DNA of 64,000 nt from Todiramphus chloris collaris (taxonomy: Eukaryota; Chordata; Aves; Coraciiformes; Alcedinidae). The notes beneath the pieces were generated by a model. The model saw only the letters and a list, made by a program, of their open reading frames with translations. It did not search any database and had not been told where the DNA came from. A program made the position numbers and the translations under genes. The stretch lies in the NCBI GenBank assembly GCA_025345505.1, contig JANVCC010010406.1:15775260-15839259 (forward strand), given 5' to 3'. Within the stretch, counting starts at the first letter, position 1. Each line of letters opens with the position of its first letter. Shown here piece after piece: positions 1-12,022 of this stretch.

Positions 1-390
1 TTACACTTTATTTTATTCTTATTTTTTCAGGCACAATACAAATAATAAGATTGCACTTCATGATATTTTTAGGGCATTTAGTTTTTGGTGGTTTTTTGCA
101 CCAAAAAGTAGCTGTTATAATTTATTATCTAGATTAAAAATTTGTCAAGGTGATAAAAAAATTTCTCAGACTGTATTGCACATGTTGTCCATCTGAAAAA
201 AAATTAAAAAAGAAGAAGAATAATTTTTTATGTTGCTTTTTTAATAATTACAAATGCTTTTAACAGGTTTTCACTAGCAAGATAATTTATTATCTACTTC
301 TTGGACATAGCTCTTCTGTGTCCGAAGACTACCAATATTGCACTGTAGGCAACAATATTGCAGTCAGTTCCTCCAGAGCACTCTGATATC
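1..390. other. Unrecognised AT-rich DNA
   Basis: No open frame of useful length, repeat family or RNA gene is recognisable. The sequence is AT-rich with short A and T runs. Confidence 0.6.
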
Positions 391-439
391 ATCATATCGT
401 ATCATATCATATCATATCATATCATATCATATCATATCA
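391..439. repeat. ATCAT pentanucleotide microsatellite
   Basis: About ten tandem ATCAT units. The second unit reads ATCGT and the rest are identical up to the last partial unit. It is a simple repeat likely to vary in length between individuals. Confidence 0.95.
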
Positions 440-1390
440 ATAGTAGTATAGCATAGCATTAGATATAAATTTCTAACAAAGTAATTTAGAAACTAACTCT
501 TCTCATTACAGACTTGTGTCAACACAAGAAAATGTTAAAGTAATATGATGGAAAAGGGAATGTTTCACTAAGACAGATTTTTACTTCTGTTGCTTCTGTT
601 ATGTGACAAAACCACAAGCTGATATGCAAACTACAATGGTTTACAAGGCATGTCATAAAAATTATAATTGTAGAAATAGTGCTGGGATGTCTCAGAATGA
701 TTTACTGCAATTTGTCACATTTTGAAACTATTCCAAAATAGGCTGGTGACATGTACTAAAGAGTTTTCAATGAAATCTGAAATGGTTCATTTGTTATGTC
801 AACTGGAAGGCATTAAGTGGTATCTGAAAATCTTTCTAAGATTTATAGAAGTGATTTAAAATATCCCTTAATGGTAATTTGGCACACTGTATAGGCAGCA
901 TTGTCATTAAGCAAGATAAGAAAATAATTTCATCACATCTTAAAATTATTCATATCATTCAGTGGTTATAATAACACTGCTAGTGAAATCTATAACTTAA
1001 AAATACAATTGCAGTAGAATAAATGACGTCTATCAACACCAAAACTGCTGAGCAATAAACTGAAAGTGACTGATATTACATACATATTCATTAAAATTGC
1101 CGAAAATGTACAGTTCAAATCAAACTATATTTCAGAAAAAGCAACTAATGATCACCTCACAAAAGCACTTGTAAAAAAGCCTGTAACCACTTTTAAAGCC
1201 AAATATCTTGCCTTTAAACGGTAGTGATGCTACTTATTCACTAGTACACTTTGTTATTGTACTCTTGTGTATATATAATAATATATAATGTATAATAATA
1301 TGCATTACAATAGTACATATTATATGTATAATGCAATTATTATATAGCAGAATACAGAAGTATGTATAATATAAAAGTATATAATAATGC
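440..1390. other. Unrecognised AT-rich DNA with TA-rich patch
   Basis: No gene or repeat family is recognisable. The last ~130 bases (1262-1388) are a degenerate TATAATAAT-rich patch into which the following CR1 inserted. Confidence 0.6.
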
Positions 1391-2319
1391 AGGTTTAACA
1401 TCTTTATTAATGATCTTTATGAAGTTTGCAAATGACACCAAATTGGGTGTGAGCATTGATCTGCTTGCGCATGGGGAGGCTCTACAGAGGGACTTGGACA
1501 GACTGGATCAATGGGCTGAGGTCAATGGGCTGAGGTTCAACAAGGCTGAATGCCAGGTCCTGCACTTGGATGACAACAACCCCAGGAAACAATACAGGCT
1601 TGGAGAAAAGAGGCTGGAAAGCTGACCAGTGGAAAGGGACCTGGCAGTACTGATCGACAACTGGCTGAATATGAGCCAGCAGTGTGCCTAATTTGCAAAT
1701 AAGGCCAACAGCATCCTGGCTTGTATTAGAAATAGTGTGTCAAGCAGAACCTGGGAGGTGATTGTCTATCTATACTTAGAATTGCTGAGGCCACAGTTTG
1801 AGTACTGTGTTCAGTTTTGGGCACTACAGTATAAGAAAGACATTGAGGTGTTGGAGTGGGTACAGAGAAGAGCAACTAACCTGGTGAAAGGCATGGAGAA
1901 CAAGTCTGAAGAAGTGCTGCTGATGAAATGGCGGACTATTTAGTCTGAAGACTGAAGACTGAAGGAGGCTGAGGGGGCATCATGTTGCTCTCTACAGCTA
2001 CCTGAAAGGATGTTGTAGAGAGATAGGCACTGTTCTTTTCTTAGAAGTAACTAGTGATAGAACAAGAGGGAATGCCCTCAAGATGCACCAGGTTAGGTTT
2101 AAACTGGACGTTAGGAAAAAGTTTTTCACTGGTTGTCAGGCATTGGAAGAGGCTGCCCAGGGAGGTGGTTGAGTCACCATCCCTGTGTGTGTTTAAAAGT
2201 CATATAGAGTGGTGTTTGAGGACATGATTTAGTGCTGGACTTGGTAGACTAGGGTTAATGGTTGGGCTCAATGATCTTGAGGGTCTTTTCCAACCTAGAT
2301 GATTCTATGATTCTATGCT
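1391..2319 (+). mobile_element. CR1 LINE, 5'-truncated, with 3' end
   Basis: A 5'-truncated CR1 copy reading from the middle of the ORF2 reverse transcriptase to the 3' end. The frame starts at a FNIFIND-like block. About 25 bases are missing before the catalytic box, which reads FANDTKL at 1422-1442 where CR1 normally has FADDTKL, so the first catalytic aspartate is lost. Recognisable downstream blocks include SQQCA (with stops nearby), FEYCVQFWA and [10 protein letters not shown]. In-frame stops and deletions break the frame repeatedly, and the protein C-terminus is degraded. The copy ends with two GATTCTATG-type units at 2301-2317. TATATAATAAT occurs on both sides (1378-1388 and 2322-2332), but the surrounding DNA is rich in that string. 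Confidence 0.93.
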
Positions 2320-2963
2320 TTTATATAATAATACTCTGTGTTATTGTATATTAGCTCTCATCAGTATGATATCTTAAGCTAAAACAACACACTCATTATA
2401 AAAACTGGTGCTTCTCTTTTATATGGGATGTACAGTTGTCAATTCACAAGCATGTTTTGATCTGATTAAGGGTTTTTTCCACCCTCATTTTTCACATTCT
2501 AACCATTTTAATGAGCATTCTTAGGTTATAGATTATCCTAATATTGTAAGTACAGGAAGAACATATTTATAAGTGTACATGATCACACATACTTGCACCC
2601 TTACCAGTAATTATCCTGGCACATCTAATAGTATTGGAAAGCCCTGTACATCTGGGCTGTTTACAAATGTAGTGTTACCTAGTGTAATAGACTAGACTGA
2701 CCATTACATTTATAAAAACACACAAAATAATGTTCTCAGTACATAAAATCACATACTCATGCAAAGTGAGTAAGTTTTGAAGTTATTACTCACACTTTCA
2801 TCACAATGCAAAGAAAAGGAATTAGTTTTTAAGTCATTTTTAACATAAGCAGTTCTAATAAATTTATTATAAAATTAATGTAATTCAGTATATTTTTAAA
2901 CAGTGTAACTATTTATGTTAGTGAACTGTCAGTTAAAATATTTTCCATATTAAAAAATGTTCA

Positions 2964-3022
2964 TTCTTTTTTCTTTTTGTTTTTGTTTTGTTTTTGGTTT
3001 TATTTATTTATTTATTTATTTT
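2964..3022. repeat. T-rich tract ending in (TTTA)n
   Basis: A T-rich low-complexity run followed by about six TTTA units (2998-3022). It ends in TTTTCCCTACAG, which resembles a 3' splice site, but no exon follows. Confidence 0.9.
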
Positions 3023-3901
3023 CCCTACAGAAAATGCTGCAAATATTAGTTGGCTCAGATATCGGTAGCCATTTTTCAGTTAGTAAAAATTACATTTTGA
3101 TAGTTAGAGTATATATGTTGAGCACAGTGCTTTCTTTTCAGTAGTGACAAGAAGAGACAATCATACATTTCTCTTGTGAGAAAAATATTATGTGTAGGCA
3201 CACACATAATGTTTTCACATCTCCTTTAAGTAACAGCATTCTGCTGAGCAGATTAGGGGATCCTTTGTGAAAGGTCACATTTGTTAATTTTTGTATTACT
3301 TAGAAAGTGGTGACTTACACATATAAATACAATGGCATATTTTATTGTTTTCACCTAAAAATGATAGTAGAAATCTGTTTTCAATGACAGAGACTGCTTT
3401 AGAAGAATCAGGATATTATAAATAAAATGGGATTCTTACAGAAATAATGCTACTTTTTTTGAAGGTGTGAAATAAAATGGCTCCTTTAGAATTGAGAGCA
3501 ATTCAGTTTTCAGTATTGTATCTGAATGGTTTGGAGTCGTGCAAGGTTTTTTTCTTTACAGGAATAAATGCCCTGCAATGGATTTGCTCAAAGGTCATGT
3601 TGTCATGTTTTGGATTTCCATCAAGCCTTATGCATATCAGAAATTCATCTAATCAGAGACAGAGCTTTGTTGACTAGTTTTTGATGATAATGGGAAGCTG
3701 GGTTTTATTAAAAAAAATTATTCCTTTCTAGTTTAAAGACAGTGATATTTGGAAAAAAAATCAACTTTTCCTTTAATGTCAAAGAGTCCCTTTATAAAAC
3801 TTTGTCCTTTGAATTTTCCATAGAAAATTGAGAATTCCTTTTTTACTTTACATGATTTAACATGTCAAGATGTCTCTTAGACCACTCCCTTCCAAGACCT
3901 G

Positions 3902-4003
3902 CTTCCTTTTTTCTTTTTCTTTCTCTTTTCCTTTTTTTTTTTGTTTTGTTTTGGGTTTTTTGTTTGTTTTGTTTGTTTGTTTGTTTGTTTTTCTTCTTCC
4001 CAG
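3902..4003. repeat. Pyrimidine tract with (TTTG)n
   Basis: About 100 bases of TTTC/T-rich sequence passing into (TGTT)n units at about 3957-3991 and closing with TTCTTCTTCCCAG. Open frames on both strands across it are low-complexity artefacts. Confidence 0.92.
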
Positions 4004-5710
4004 TAATGTGACAGAATATTGCAAGCAAAAGATAATGAAGTTCTTATTCAATCAGACCCCAGCAAATACATCTAAGGGCTAGTCTGGGCAATGACACTCT
4101 TTATGGTCGAGGAGGAAGAACTTCCCCATGCTATTTTCAGTCCCACTTTACTCAGCTCTAGGCAGCCCAAAGTTAGACAAAAATACAGACCTTCCTATGC
4201 TGCAAGCAATGCCTTCAAGCATTTCTTCCACTTTGACCATGGTTTCATGTAAGTATCATGGTATTGAGTACTAATATTGATAAAAAATAGAAAGAATGTG
4301 GCTGTGACTCATGGTGTGTGAAAAATAGTGTATCTTCAAATTAATTTAAACTTTATGCTTCATAAAGGTTCATGTTCTGGGCTTTTGAGACTTACAAGTA
4401 CCCTTTCTTTTAAGGGACTGTCTGTGAGAGACCTTAATCTTTTCTTGATGAGAAAAAGCCAGTTATAGACTATGGCAGGTTTACTTCTTGCTTCCTATAT
4501 GTGTACTTCTAGGCTTTCATAGGCCATGACACCATTAAACACCATTCAAAAATTTTTATAGCTAGATATCACAGATTGGATACAGAATGTTAATGTTCTC
4601 TAACATGGTTGATGTTTCCACCACAAATGCTTACTATGACATAGAAAACTTAGGAAGGGTATTTTAAAAAAAAATTCTCAACATTTTTTGTTGCTTTATC
4701 TAACGTCAGACTAGAGGATCACCTTCAAAACTGCGGCAGGTTAATGACTCATAATATGCTATTATTTCTCCGAAGACATGTTACTAATTGTGGCAAAGCA
4801 TTACTTGCTAAAAAGTGTTGGCCAGAAATGAGAGTTCAGATAACACAAACAGAATTATCTTAAAGAGACCCAAACAAAACAAGATCTGGAGTTAATATGT
4901 TTGAATTTTTGAGAAAATTATACTTTTTAAGGATTTAGAGAGACATTTTTATTATTTCCATTTGGACTTCTGGAGACAAGCATATGCAAAATGTTATTAA
5001 TTTCATAACAACCCCACCTTTTGGGGGAATAACCTATGTCTGTATTCTGTTCAGTACCAATAAACACCTCTGCATGTTGTTTGTGGTTCTTTCACTTAAC
5101 ATGAACTCTTTCAGATATGAAAAACTCTAATATCCTTTCCATTTGTTATCACTAAAAGGAGATAAGGATATTTTCATAAAAATAAGGGAATTGAAAATGG
5201 CTTCCTTGAGTTCATCCTGTGAATTCAATTAATATGATATTTTCTATTCCCTTTGCAAAATACCTGACTGCGGTGTTAAAATGGTTTCTGTATTTCACAT
5301 GGAGATGATACTTTATGTAATGGTACTGTGATCCCTCAGAATAAAAAGAAAACACAATATATGTGATATTTGTGATCTGAAAACATTATTAGAAGCCTGA
5401 GCTGAGCTTATGCAGTGCAAGACAAGTTCAACTACCATGAAGTAAAATTTTATTCAGATGATCAGACTCCTTGGCATTTTTATGGTCCCTAATAATTAAG
5501 GACACAGCCTTTGGACAGGCATGTTACAATCTTGTCTTCCATGATGGCGGTATCATTATGTAGTTATGTTAAAGGGAAGAGAGATACAAAAAGAAGAAGC
5601 TGCAGAAGGAAGTCTTATTTTTGTAAGGACACCATGAGTTGTGTTCACCATGTGTACTCTACTATTATATGCCCATTAAAATACAATGGAATTTCCTTAC
5701 CATATTTATT

Positions 5711-5727
5711 AAAAAAAAAAAAAAAAA
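5711..5727. repeat. A17 homopolymer
   Basis: Seventeen consecutive A residues. No retrotransposed gene or SINE body could be recognised upstream. Confidence 0.95.
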
Positions 5728-6087
5728 TCTGAAAAGAAGTACATGGACCTACAATAGGGTAGTTAAAGGTTCTTTATATTAGAACACTGAAGGAACCCTT
5801 AGTAATTACAGTAAACTCAGAATTCCTTGGCTATTGTATAGTTATTCACCAAAGTGTATGTATGCATGTATTGTTTCACATCTATATAAATACATAGAAA
5901 TACACAGGAAAAAAAGATTTTTTTTTTTAATATAACCAAGATTTGCACCTTTCACGAGACTGATTTGATCATAAAGTAGATGTTAATCAATCAATGATGA
6001 ATACTCAGCAGATTGATAGGTTTGCAGCTTGAGAGTAGCACATGAATATGCAACTTTGGAAAGGAGGAAATGATTAGTGTATTCGTG

Positions 6088-6222
6088 GTGTGGTTTTTTT
6101 TTGTTTGCTTAGTTTTATTTTTTTGTTTGTTTATTTATTGGGGTTTTTTGTTTGGTTGTTGATTTTTGTTGTGTTTATTGTTTGTTTGGGGGTTGGTTTG
6201 TTTTTTTGCTTTTTGTTTTTCA
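6088..6222. repeat. T/G-rich low-complexity tract
   Basis: About 130 bases made almost only of T and G (TTTG, TTGTT, GGTTT units). The opposite strand therefore shows a misleading Lys/Asn/Gln-rich open frame. Confidence 0.92.
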
Positions 6223-7230
6223 TTAGTTACATACTTCCCACATAGCTGTTGGGTCCCAGGGGACACAAGATTTTTCATAAAAACGATGACTGGGGTATGT
6301 AGGAGATCCAACCATGCACACTGGTCTTCAATACTCAACTTAAGGGTGGGAATAATATAGATCCAGGACTGCAAGGATGAAGAACTTGACAGAATTGAAT
6401 CCTCTTTTAAGCAGAGCTTTGGGTTAGGCAGCCATAGGCACTTGATTAAGAGGATTTAAAACTCAGAACTTGCGAATGTATCAAGGATCACTCTTTACTA
6501 TCCTTTTCTAAGATTCTGAAGAACTTAGAGCAATATACTTGAAGTGGAAGTACTGTCAAAGTACACAAGCACTCTATTTGTAATACATGCATAATTGCAT
6601 GTGTAAACATAAATCAACATTAGAATATTTAAGGAAATAAATTTAGTTTTAAAGAATCATGCCAATACTTTTTCAAGATTTCTTAAGCTTCCAAGATTGG
6701 AAAAGAAGACTTGGGGAAAAAAGAAAAAAAGATAATTTCATATATAGCATTTCACTATATTTTCCTCTTATTTTTACCAAAATAATAAAAAAAAATCTAA
6801 GTCCCTCCTAAGCTTCCAACCTGTAAAAAAAAAAAAAAGAAATTACAATAAAATACTTTAAATATTTTTCTTTCAATTCTGTATAAAGTGGTCTTTTGTC
6901 TAGTGTTGAATATAATAACATTGGTGAAGTCATATCTACCTAATGGTCAAATGTTAACTGAGAAGCGTTTCTCGTTTGTACAGGAAGCCCATCTACCTGG
7001 GAAGACATTTTTGTGTATATATGAGAGTAAAAAGCCAGTTGCAGATTTTTTGATTGAGGAAATACAGGTAAAACCCCACAAATTATGATTTCTCTTCCTC
7101 TTTTGTTGCTTATTGTTGCTAAATCTTTCTCTCTCTTCTTCTGGTCTTATGTTCAAGTTATTTGCCCAATATCCTCATTCCATTTAACAACCTTTGTCTT
7201 TTAATGAGAAAAAATTGCAAAAGTTGAGGG

Positions 7231-7290
7231 TTGTTGTTTTTGAGGCTTTTTTTTATTTTTTTATTTTTTTATTTTTTTTTTTTTTTTTTT
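7231..7290. repeat. T-rich tract
   Basis: Near-pure T run of about 60 bases with scattered A, of the form TTTTTTATTTTTTTA. Confidence 0.95.
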
Positions 7291-9349
7291 AATGCCTGTT
7301 AAAACATCAGTACTGACATCTTCAGAAATAATATTCAGGCATAGACTCTGAGTAGCAATCAAACCATAAAGGAAACCCACCTCAACTGATCTGTTCTTTA
7401 CTCTGGTTAATACACAGAATGCTAAATAAGAAAATAATCCAGGAAGAAGTCATAAGTGTGAAACTCAAATGTGTTTCCAAAATGCTTGACAAAAATATCA
7501 TGTTATTACTGCAAAACCAGGTGTCTATGGTCCTTTCCCTTGGAAATTAATTATTGACTCCCAAGACCTAGAATAGTATAAAGTAATTGATTTCATAAAA
7601 GTACATGAAAAATCCCTTTGTCATCTTCCACCATCTTAATTCTATTTGGTGATGTCTCCTGGGTATGTAGCAGTATCTCAGTTTTTCGCACCAAGAGACT
7701 GATTAAGATAGGAAACCATATTTCTACGTGATAACATCTTAATTTTTTATCAGCAGAAAAGGATATTTTTTAATTCTCCATTCAATAACTATTTAATAAT
7801 TTGATTCCTAAGTCAATGTTAGTTTTATCAATTTCATTGATAAAAGAAATATTAAATGATGAATTTGTAAACCAAATTTCTGAAAGGTATGCTTTATTTA
7901 TTCTTTTAGCATTTTCAAAATTAAAATAAGTATAAAACCTTTGTTTGTGTTAAGTGTTTTCTTAGAAATAAGTAAATATTTTATTCCATAGATATAGCTT
8001 TAATCCACATTGTTGATTTTCTTTACAGGAGAGAGAGGACAACATATTATATTTCTTGGTAGTTATTTCCATTGAGATTTATATTTCAAAATTTATTTCA
8101 ATATGCAGGTAAATGTTTTACAGGTATTGCTATCAGGACAGGAGTTTTTTTTTTTAAGTAAATTCAGAATAGAAAGACAGCAAAGTGTAAAATTAATAAA
8201 AAGGTACCTAGAAGATTCAGCTTCTAATTCAGCAATGGAAACCATCTGTCTCATACTATTTTCCCTGTAGTATTAGTGTGTCATAGGATGAATGTCTAAG
8301 GACATCTGTAGTAAGATCACCATTTATTTTACATTTCAAGTGTTCTCCATATTTTTTGAAAAAATGCATTGCATAATGATGGATTTGAAAGTGCTAATGT
8401 ATTTTAATACCTTTAATAAGGTATTAAACTAGTGAGAGTTTTTTATTACATATTTTATTACAAAATATCATTGAAAATATGTACTTGAAAATATAGGCAC
8501 TTGAGATAATCATATACAGCAGCTGTTGGGCCAGCTGCAACATAGCACTATTTTCTCCAAGCTTTTCACAGAAGCTTAACCATACAGCCATGATTTTAAC
8601 AAAGCATATTCAGAAATACGTATACAGTAAAATCTCTAATTTCATGGAACTAGTCCCAGGATTCAACAGGAGATAAAGACTGCAATTGTAATTTTAAAGT
8701 GTATTTGTATATTGAACAGTCTCTTTGGTAACAGTAGCATCATATCTGACAGAATGGCATCCTTTGGTTTATATTCTGAGATGGCCCTTTTTAAAAATCA
8801 ACAATGATTAGCTCTACAGAACACCAGTGCAGCAAAAGTGAGTTAATGGGAGTCTATTCCTGCCTCTGTACTGCCAACAAAATTGTTTATTGAATTCCAG
8901 TTATAATGTCAGTCAGTTCAGGTGTCTAATTCTTTCCACTTTTCTCCCCCCACAATGAAATGTGTCACCAGAGTTTAAGATGAAGGCAGAATTGCATCAT
9001 GAGTAACATATATGTCCTACAAATCCTTCCCTAAAGTTTACTGCAGTTCTAACGAAAAAATCAAAAAGATGTTTTGAATTCAGAAAAAAGATACAAACCA
9101 AACAATAAAACCAATAAAACAGTGAAATTCATTTTAATTATGTACTATACATATCTAATCAGTCACTAAGGCACAGTAAATAGAAGCCCACATTTTTCTG
9201 AGTCATTCTTTAAAGGGGAATTGCATTTGAGAGGAGATAATAGTTGGTGTGAAAACTGAGTACAGTTATTGTGGAATAGAGTGAGGTCTTCTGAATGGCT
9301 GTTATTCAGGATTGAGAAGAAAATAAGAACAGGGGAGGAGCTTTTCTTA

Positions 9350-9391
9350 AAGTAATAATAACAATAATTACGATAGTAGTAATAATAATGG
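9350..9391. repeat. Degenerate (AAT)n microsatellite
   Basis: AATAATAACAATAATT-type imperfect trinucleotide repeat of about 40 bases. Confidence 0.85.
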
Positions 9392-10559
9392 TTTAAAATT
9401 AGATATAATACATGTTCCTAGTCAACCCATTCCTTACATTCATACAGCAATAATGGACGCTAACTTGATTATTGTATAAAGACTTTTTTATGTGGTAGAC
9501 CTGTATTGGTCCTTCTGTTCTTTTAAATTACCCAAGGTTTGAGGTACTAGGTGTATCTTCCTCTCCAGAGACTCAACATATGTTGAAAGAAAAATATGAT
9601 GAACAACAAGAAATATAAACTAAACTGGGCCACAAGGTTTCCCTACACTGCTTTCTGAAGAAAGGAAAAACAGGCTGAATATATTCAGTACAGATCCAGC
9701 AGAGCGAGCTAAGCAGACTTTTTTATATCCATGTGTGTAGAGAGAAAAATGTTGCTACTTTTCTGGGATGACTGACTCCACTATCTTTGAAAAAATAAAT
9801 GAGGTAGACTATATATTAGGCCTTCTGAGTTACTTGAAGCAATCTATTTTCCAATGAAAGTGTTAGTCAGGTGTACCTAAGTGTATCCAGAGAACTGGTC
9901 AATGGTCAACATACAGAGCAGTAAGTTTTTCCACTCAAAAATGTCTTTTTAACAGTTACAATAGGGTCTTCATACTGACTGCTTGTGGTACAATGATGAA
10001 TTAAATAATATTATATGAATGTTCTACCAACTAATAAGAGTCAGAGCAATTACAGCTATTTATTACAAACCACTTTTTCCCTGCCAGAGTGTACCCAGTT
10101 GTCTTAAAGCAGAAACTAAAATATAAACGTTTAACCAGCTTTTAATCAGACTGTAAATCTCAACAAAAACCTATTCAGGATGTGTGGCAGTACACAGGAT
10201 ATGCGTATGAAATATTTCTGTCTGTAGACTGAATGGTTTAACCACTACATCAGTAAATTTTACTAAAATTAGCTACTGATTTTCTTTGTAAATATGCATT
10301 AGGTTATGCAAAGTCAAGGCAGCTCCCTTCAGTGGCGAAAAAGATTACACTGCAAGACTGAAGCTTAAGAAAAATGAGCTCTTGTAGCTTCCTCATATTA
10401 ACACCTAAGCAATCTTGTGCCTAATACTTTCATGACATTTAAATGTATCAGGGTAAATTTGTCTGAGTTTTAGCTCTATGTGTTATATAGGCTATTAAAA
10501 CACTCGTGTAATTCATATATGCATAAGGACTAAAAGACAGTAATAGCTAGTAGTTCTAT

Positions 10560-11087
10560 GTAGAATGAACTATGACCCTAAAATTAAAATATGACCTAGA
10601 GGAGTTTGAGTATGGTATAAGACCTTGAAAATCTGGCATGATACCAGAGATCATGGGCATTATGTGGAATGAGAATTTGGCACCAAGTTTGTTCTCCTCA
10701 TCCTCCCCAGAAGGGATGCCTTTTGGTAAGTTTTCTGACCTTATCTACAATAAGCCTTTTTCTCCAGAAGATTACAATTGTGATTGCAGTCATATTTTAA
10801 AGCTATATAGCAATTCTGAAGCTTAGTGTATTTATCACCATCAATCTTATATCCTTATATATTGCATGTAAAATAAATCATACTATTTGTTCACCTGATG
10901 CTTCTTTTGAATGCAACCAGACCTACAGCAGACAGGCTGTTTGTGCATCTGGTGTTGAGCCTATAGTCAGAGCAATAATTGGCATATCTATTAACAAAAC
11001 AAGTCCAGCCACCCCTAGCCCCTCTAATCTCTGAAGACCATCTAGAAAGTGAGCAGATTTGTGTCTTACCATATTTACCTATCACTT
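10560..11087 (+). mobile_element. LTR-like repeat, diverged second copy of the 57162-58275 repeat
   Basis: This stretch is collinear with the 3' half of the insertion at 57162-58275. Three anchors match in the same order and strand: TCCTCCCCAG..TTTGGTAAG at 10710-10730 against TTCTCCCCACAG..TGAGTAAG at 57810-57838; TTTATCACC with flanks at 10831 against 57948; and AGCCCCTCTAA plus about 20 more similar bases at 11017 against 58202. The spacings are 106 and 186 bases here, against about 114 and 254 in the other copy, so it has lost sequence. Boundaries are approximate, and the left edge is the least certain. The family is unnamed here. An avian LTR is my inference, drawn from the other copy's target-site duplication. 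Confidence 0.5.
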
Positions 11088-12002
11088 CATGCAAGAGCAG
11101 TGTGGCCAGCTTTTTAGTATATGAAGAGCACAACATGCAACCAGTGAAGAAGCATAGATAGTTTGGATAAACTGAAACCTGAAATATCGGTTCCCCTCAA
11201 TAGGGCTCTCCCACCAGTCCCAAGGCAGTACTGGTGTTCACCAAGGAAAATAACAGATAAATGAACCTGTGCTGGGGAAGCACTGATCCTGTTGCTGTAT
11301 ATACATACTTTATATTATACTGTTTCTCTGGATTAGCTGTCACAAATCGTACTGGCAAATAATATGTGACTGTGATTCATGCATATACATAGGTATATAT
11401 ATACATACATGCATGCACTCAAATATTCACATACAGAGAGACGGAGGAGAGGAGAGAAAGGCAAGGGATCCATACATTAGAACTGTATGATTGATCAATT
11501 GATTGCTCAATGTATAAATCAGCCTATATAAACTATATCTAAAGTAACTGCATATAGGTTAACTAGTAAGTGTGGTTAAAAATTGTGCTTGGGTGCACAT
11601 TTTCCTTTTTTTTGCTATCCCTGTTCTGGTTTTTGGGTTTTGATAACCCAAACCTGATTTTGGATTCAGTAACCTGGATGCAAAAAATTGGTTAAGATGG
11701 AAATTTAAACAAACAATAAAAGAATACCCAGAAACCTAAGAAGCATGTAGTTCAGAGCATAGCCTTGCAAAATTAAAGATAAGCTTTCTTCTTTGCATCT
11801 CTCATTCCCAAGATATATCACTTATTTCTTCATGACCTAGCTCTTACAGACTAGTAATCACAATAAAATTTGAGCTTTCAATTATTTAAAAAAAACCCCT
11901 ACTCATTGCAGTGAAATAAAATCATCAGTTGGAGGTTCAAAATTACTAATAAAATACCAAACCCAAAACACCCAATTTTTTTTCACTGTTTTTAAAATAA
12001 AC

Positions 12003-12022
12003 TTTTTTTTTTTTTTTTTTTT
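12003..12022. repeat. T20 homopolymer
   Basis: Twenty consecutive T residues. Read on the minus strand this would be a poly(A), but no retrocopy body is recognisable next to it. Confidence 0.95.

Larger units (their letters stand above)
2320..10559. other. Unrecognised AT-rich DNA
   Basis: About 8.2 kb with no recognisable exon, CR1 or LTR. Short open frames here have no family features and AT-biased composition, so I treat them as chance. The interval contains several T-rich and A-rich tracts, listed separately, and two small hairpins at 7823-7845 and 8403-8428. Confidence 0.6.

Noticed and set aside
2998-3060. Polypyrimidine-CAG that looks like a 3' splice acceptor
   Set aside because: It is the edge of a TTTA microsatellite, and the following sequence has no coding character or matching donor.
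3843-4082. Open frames on both strands across 3843-4082
   Set aside because: They translate a low-complexity T/A-rich tract (Lys-rich one way, Phe/Leu-rich the other).
12003-12022. Homopolymer as poly(A) tail of a processed pseudogene
   Set aside because: No transcript-like body or target duplication could be recognised next to this or the other A/T runs.
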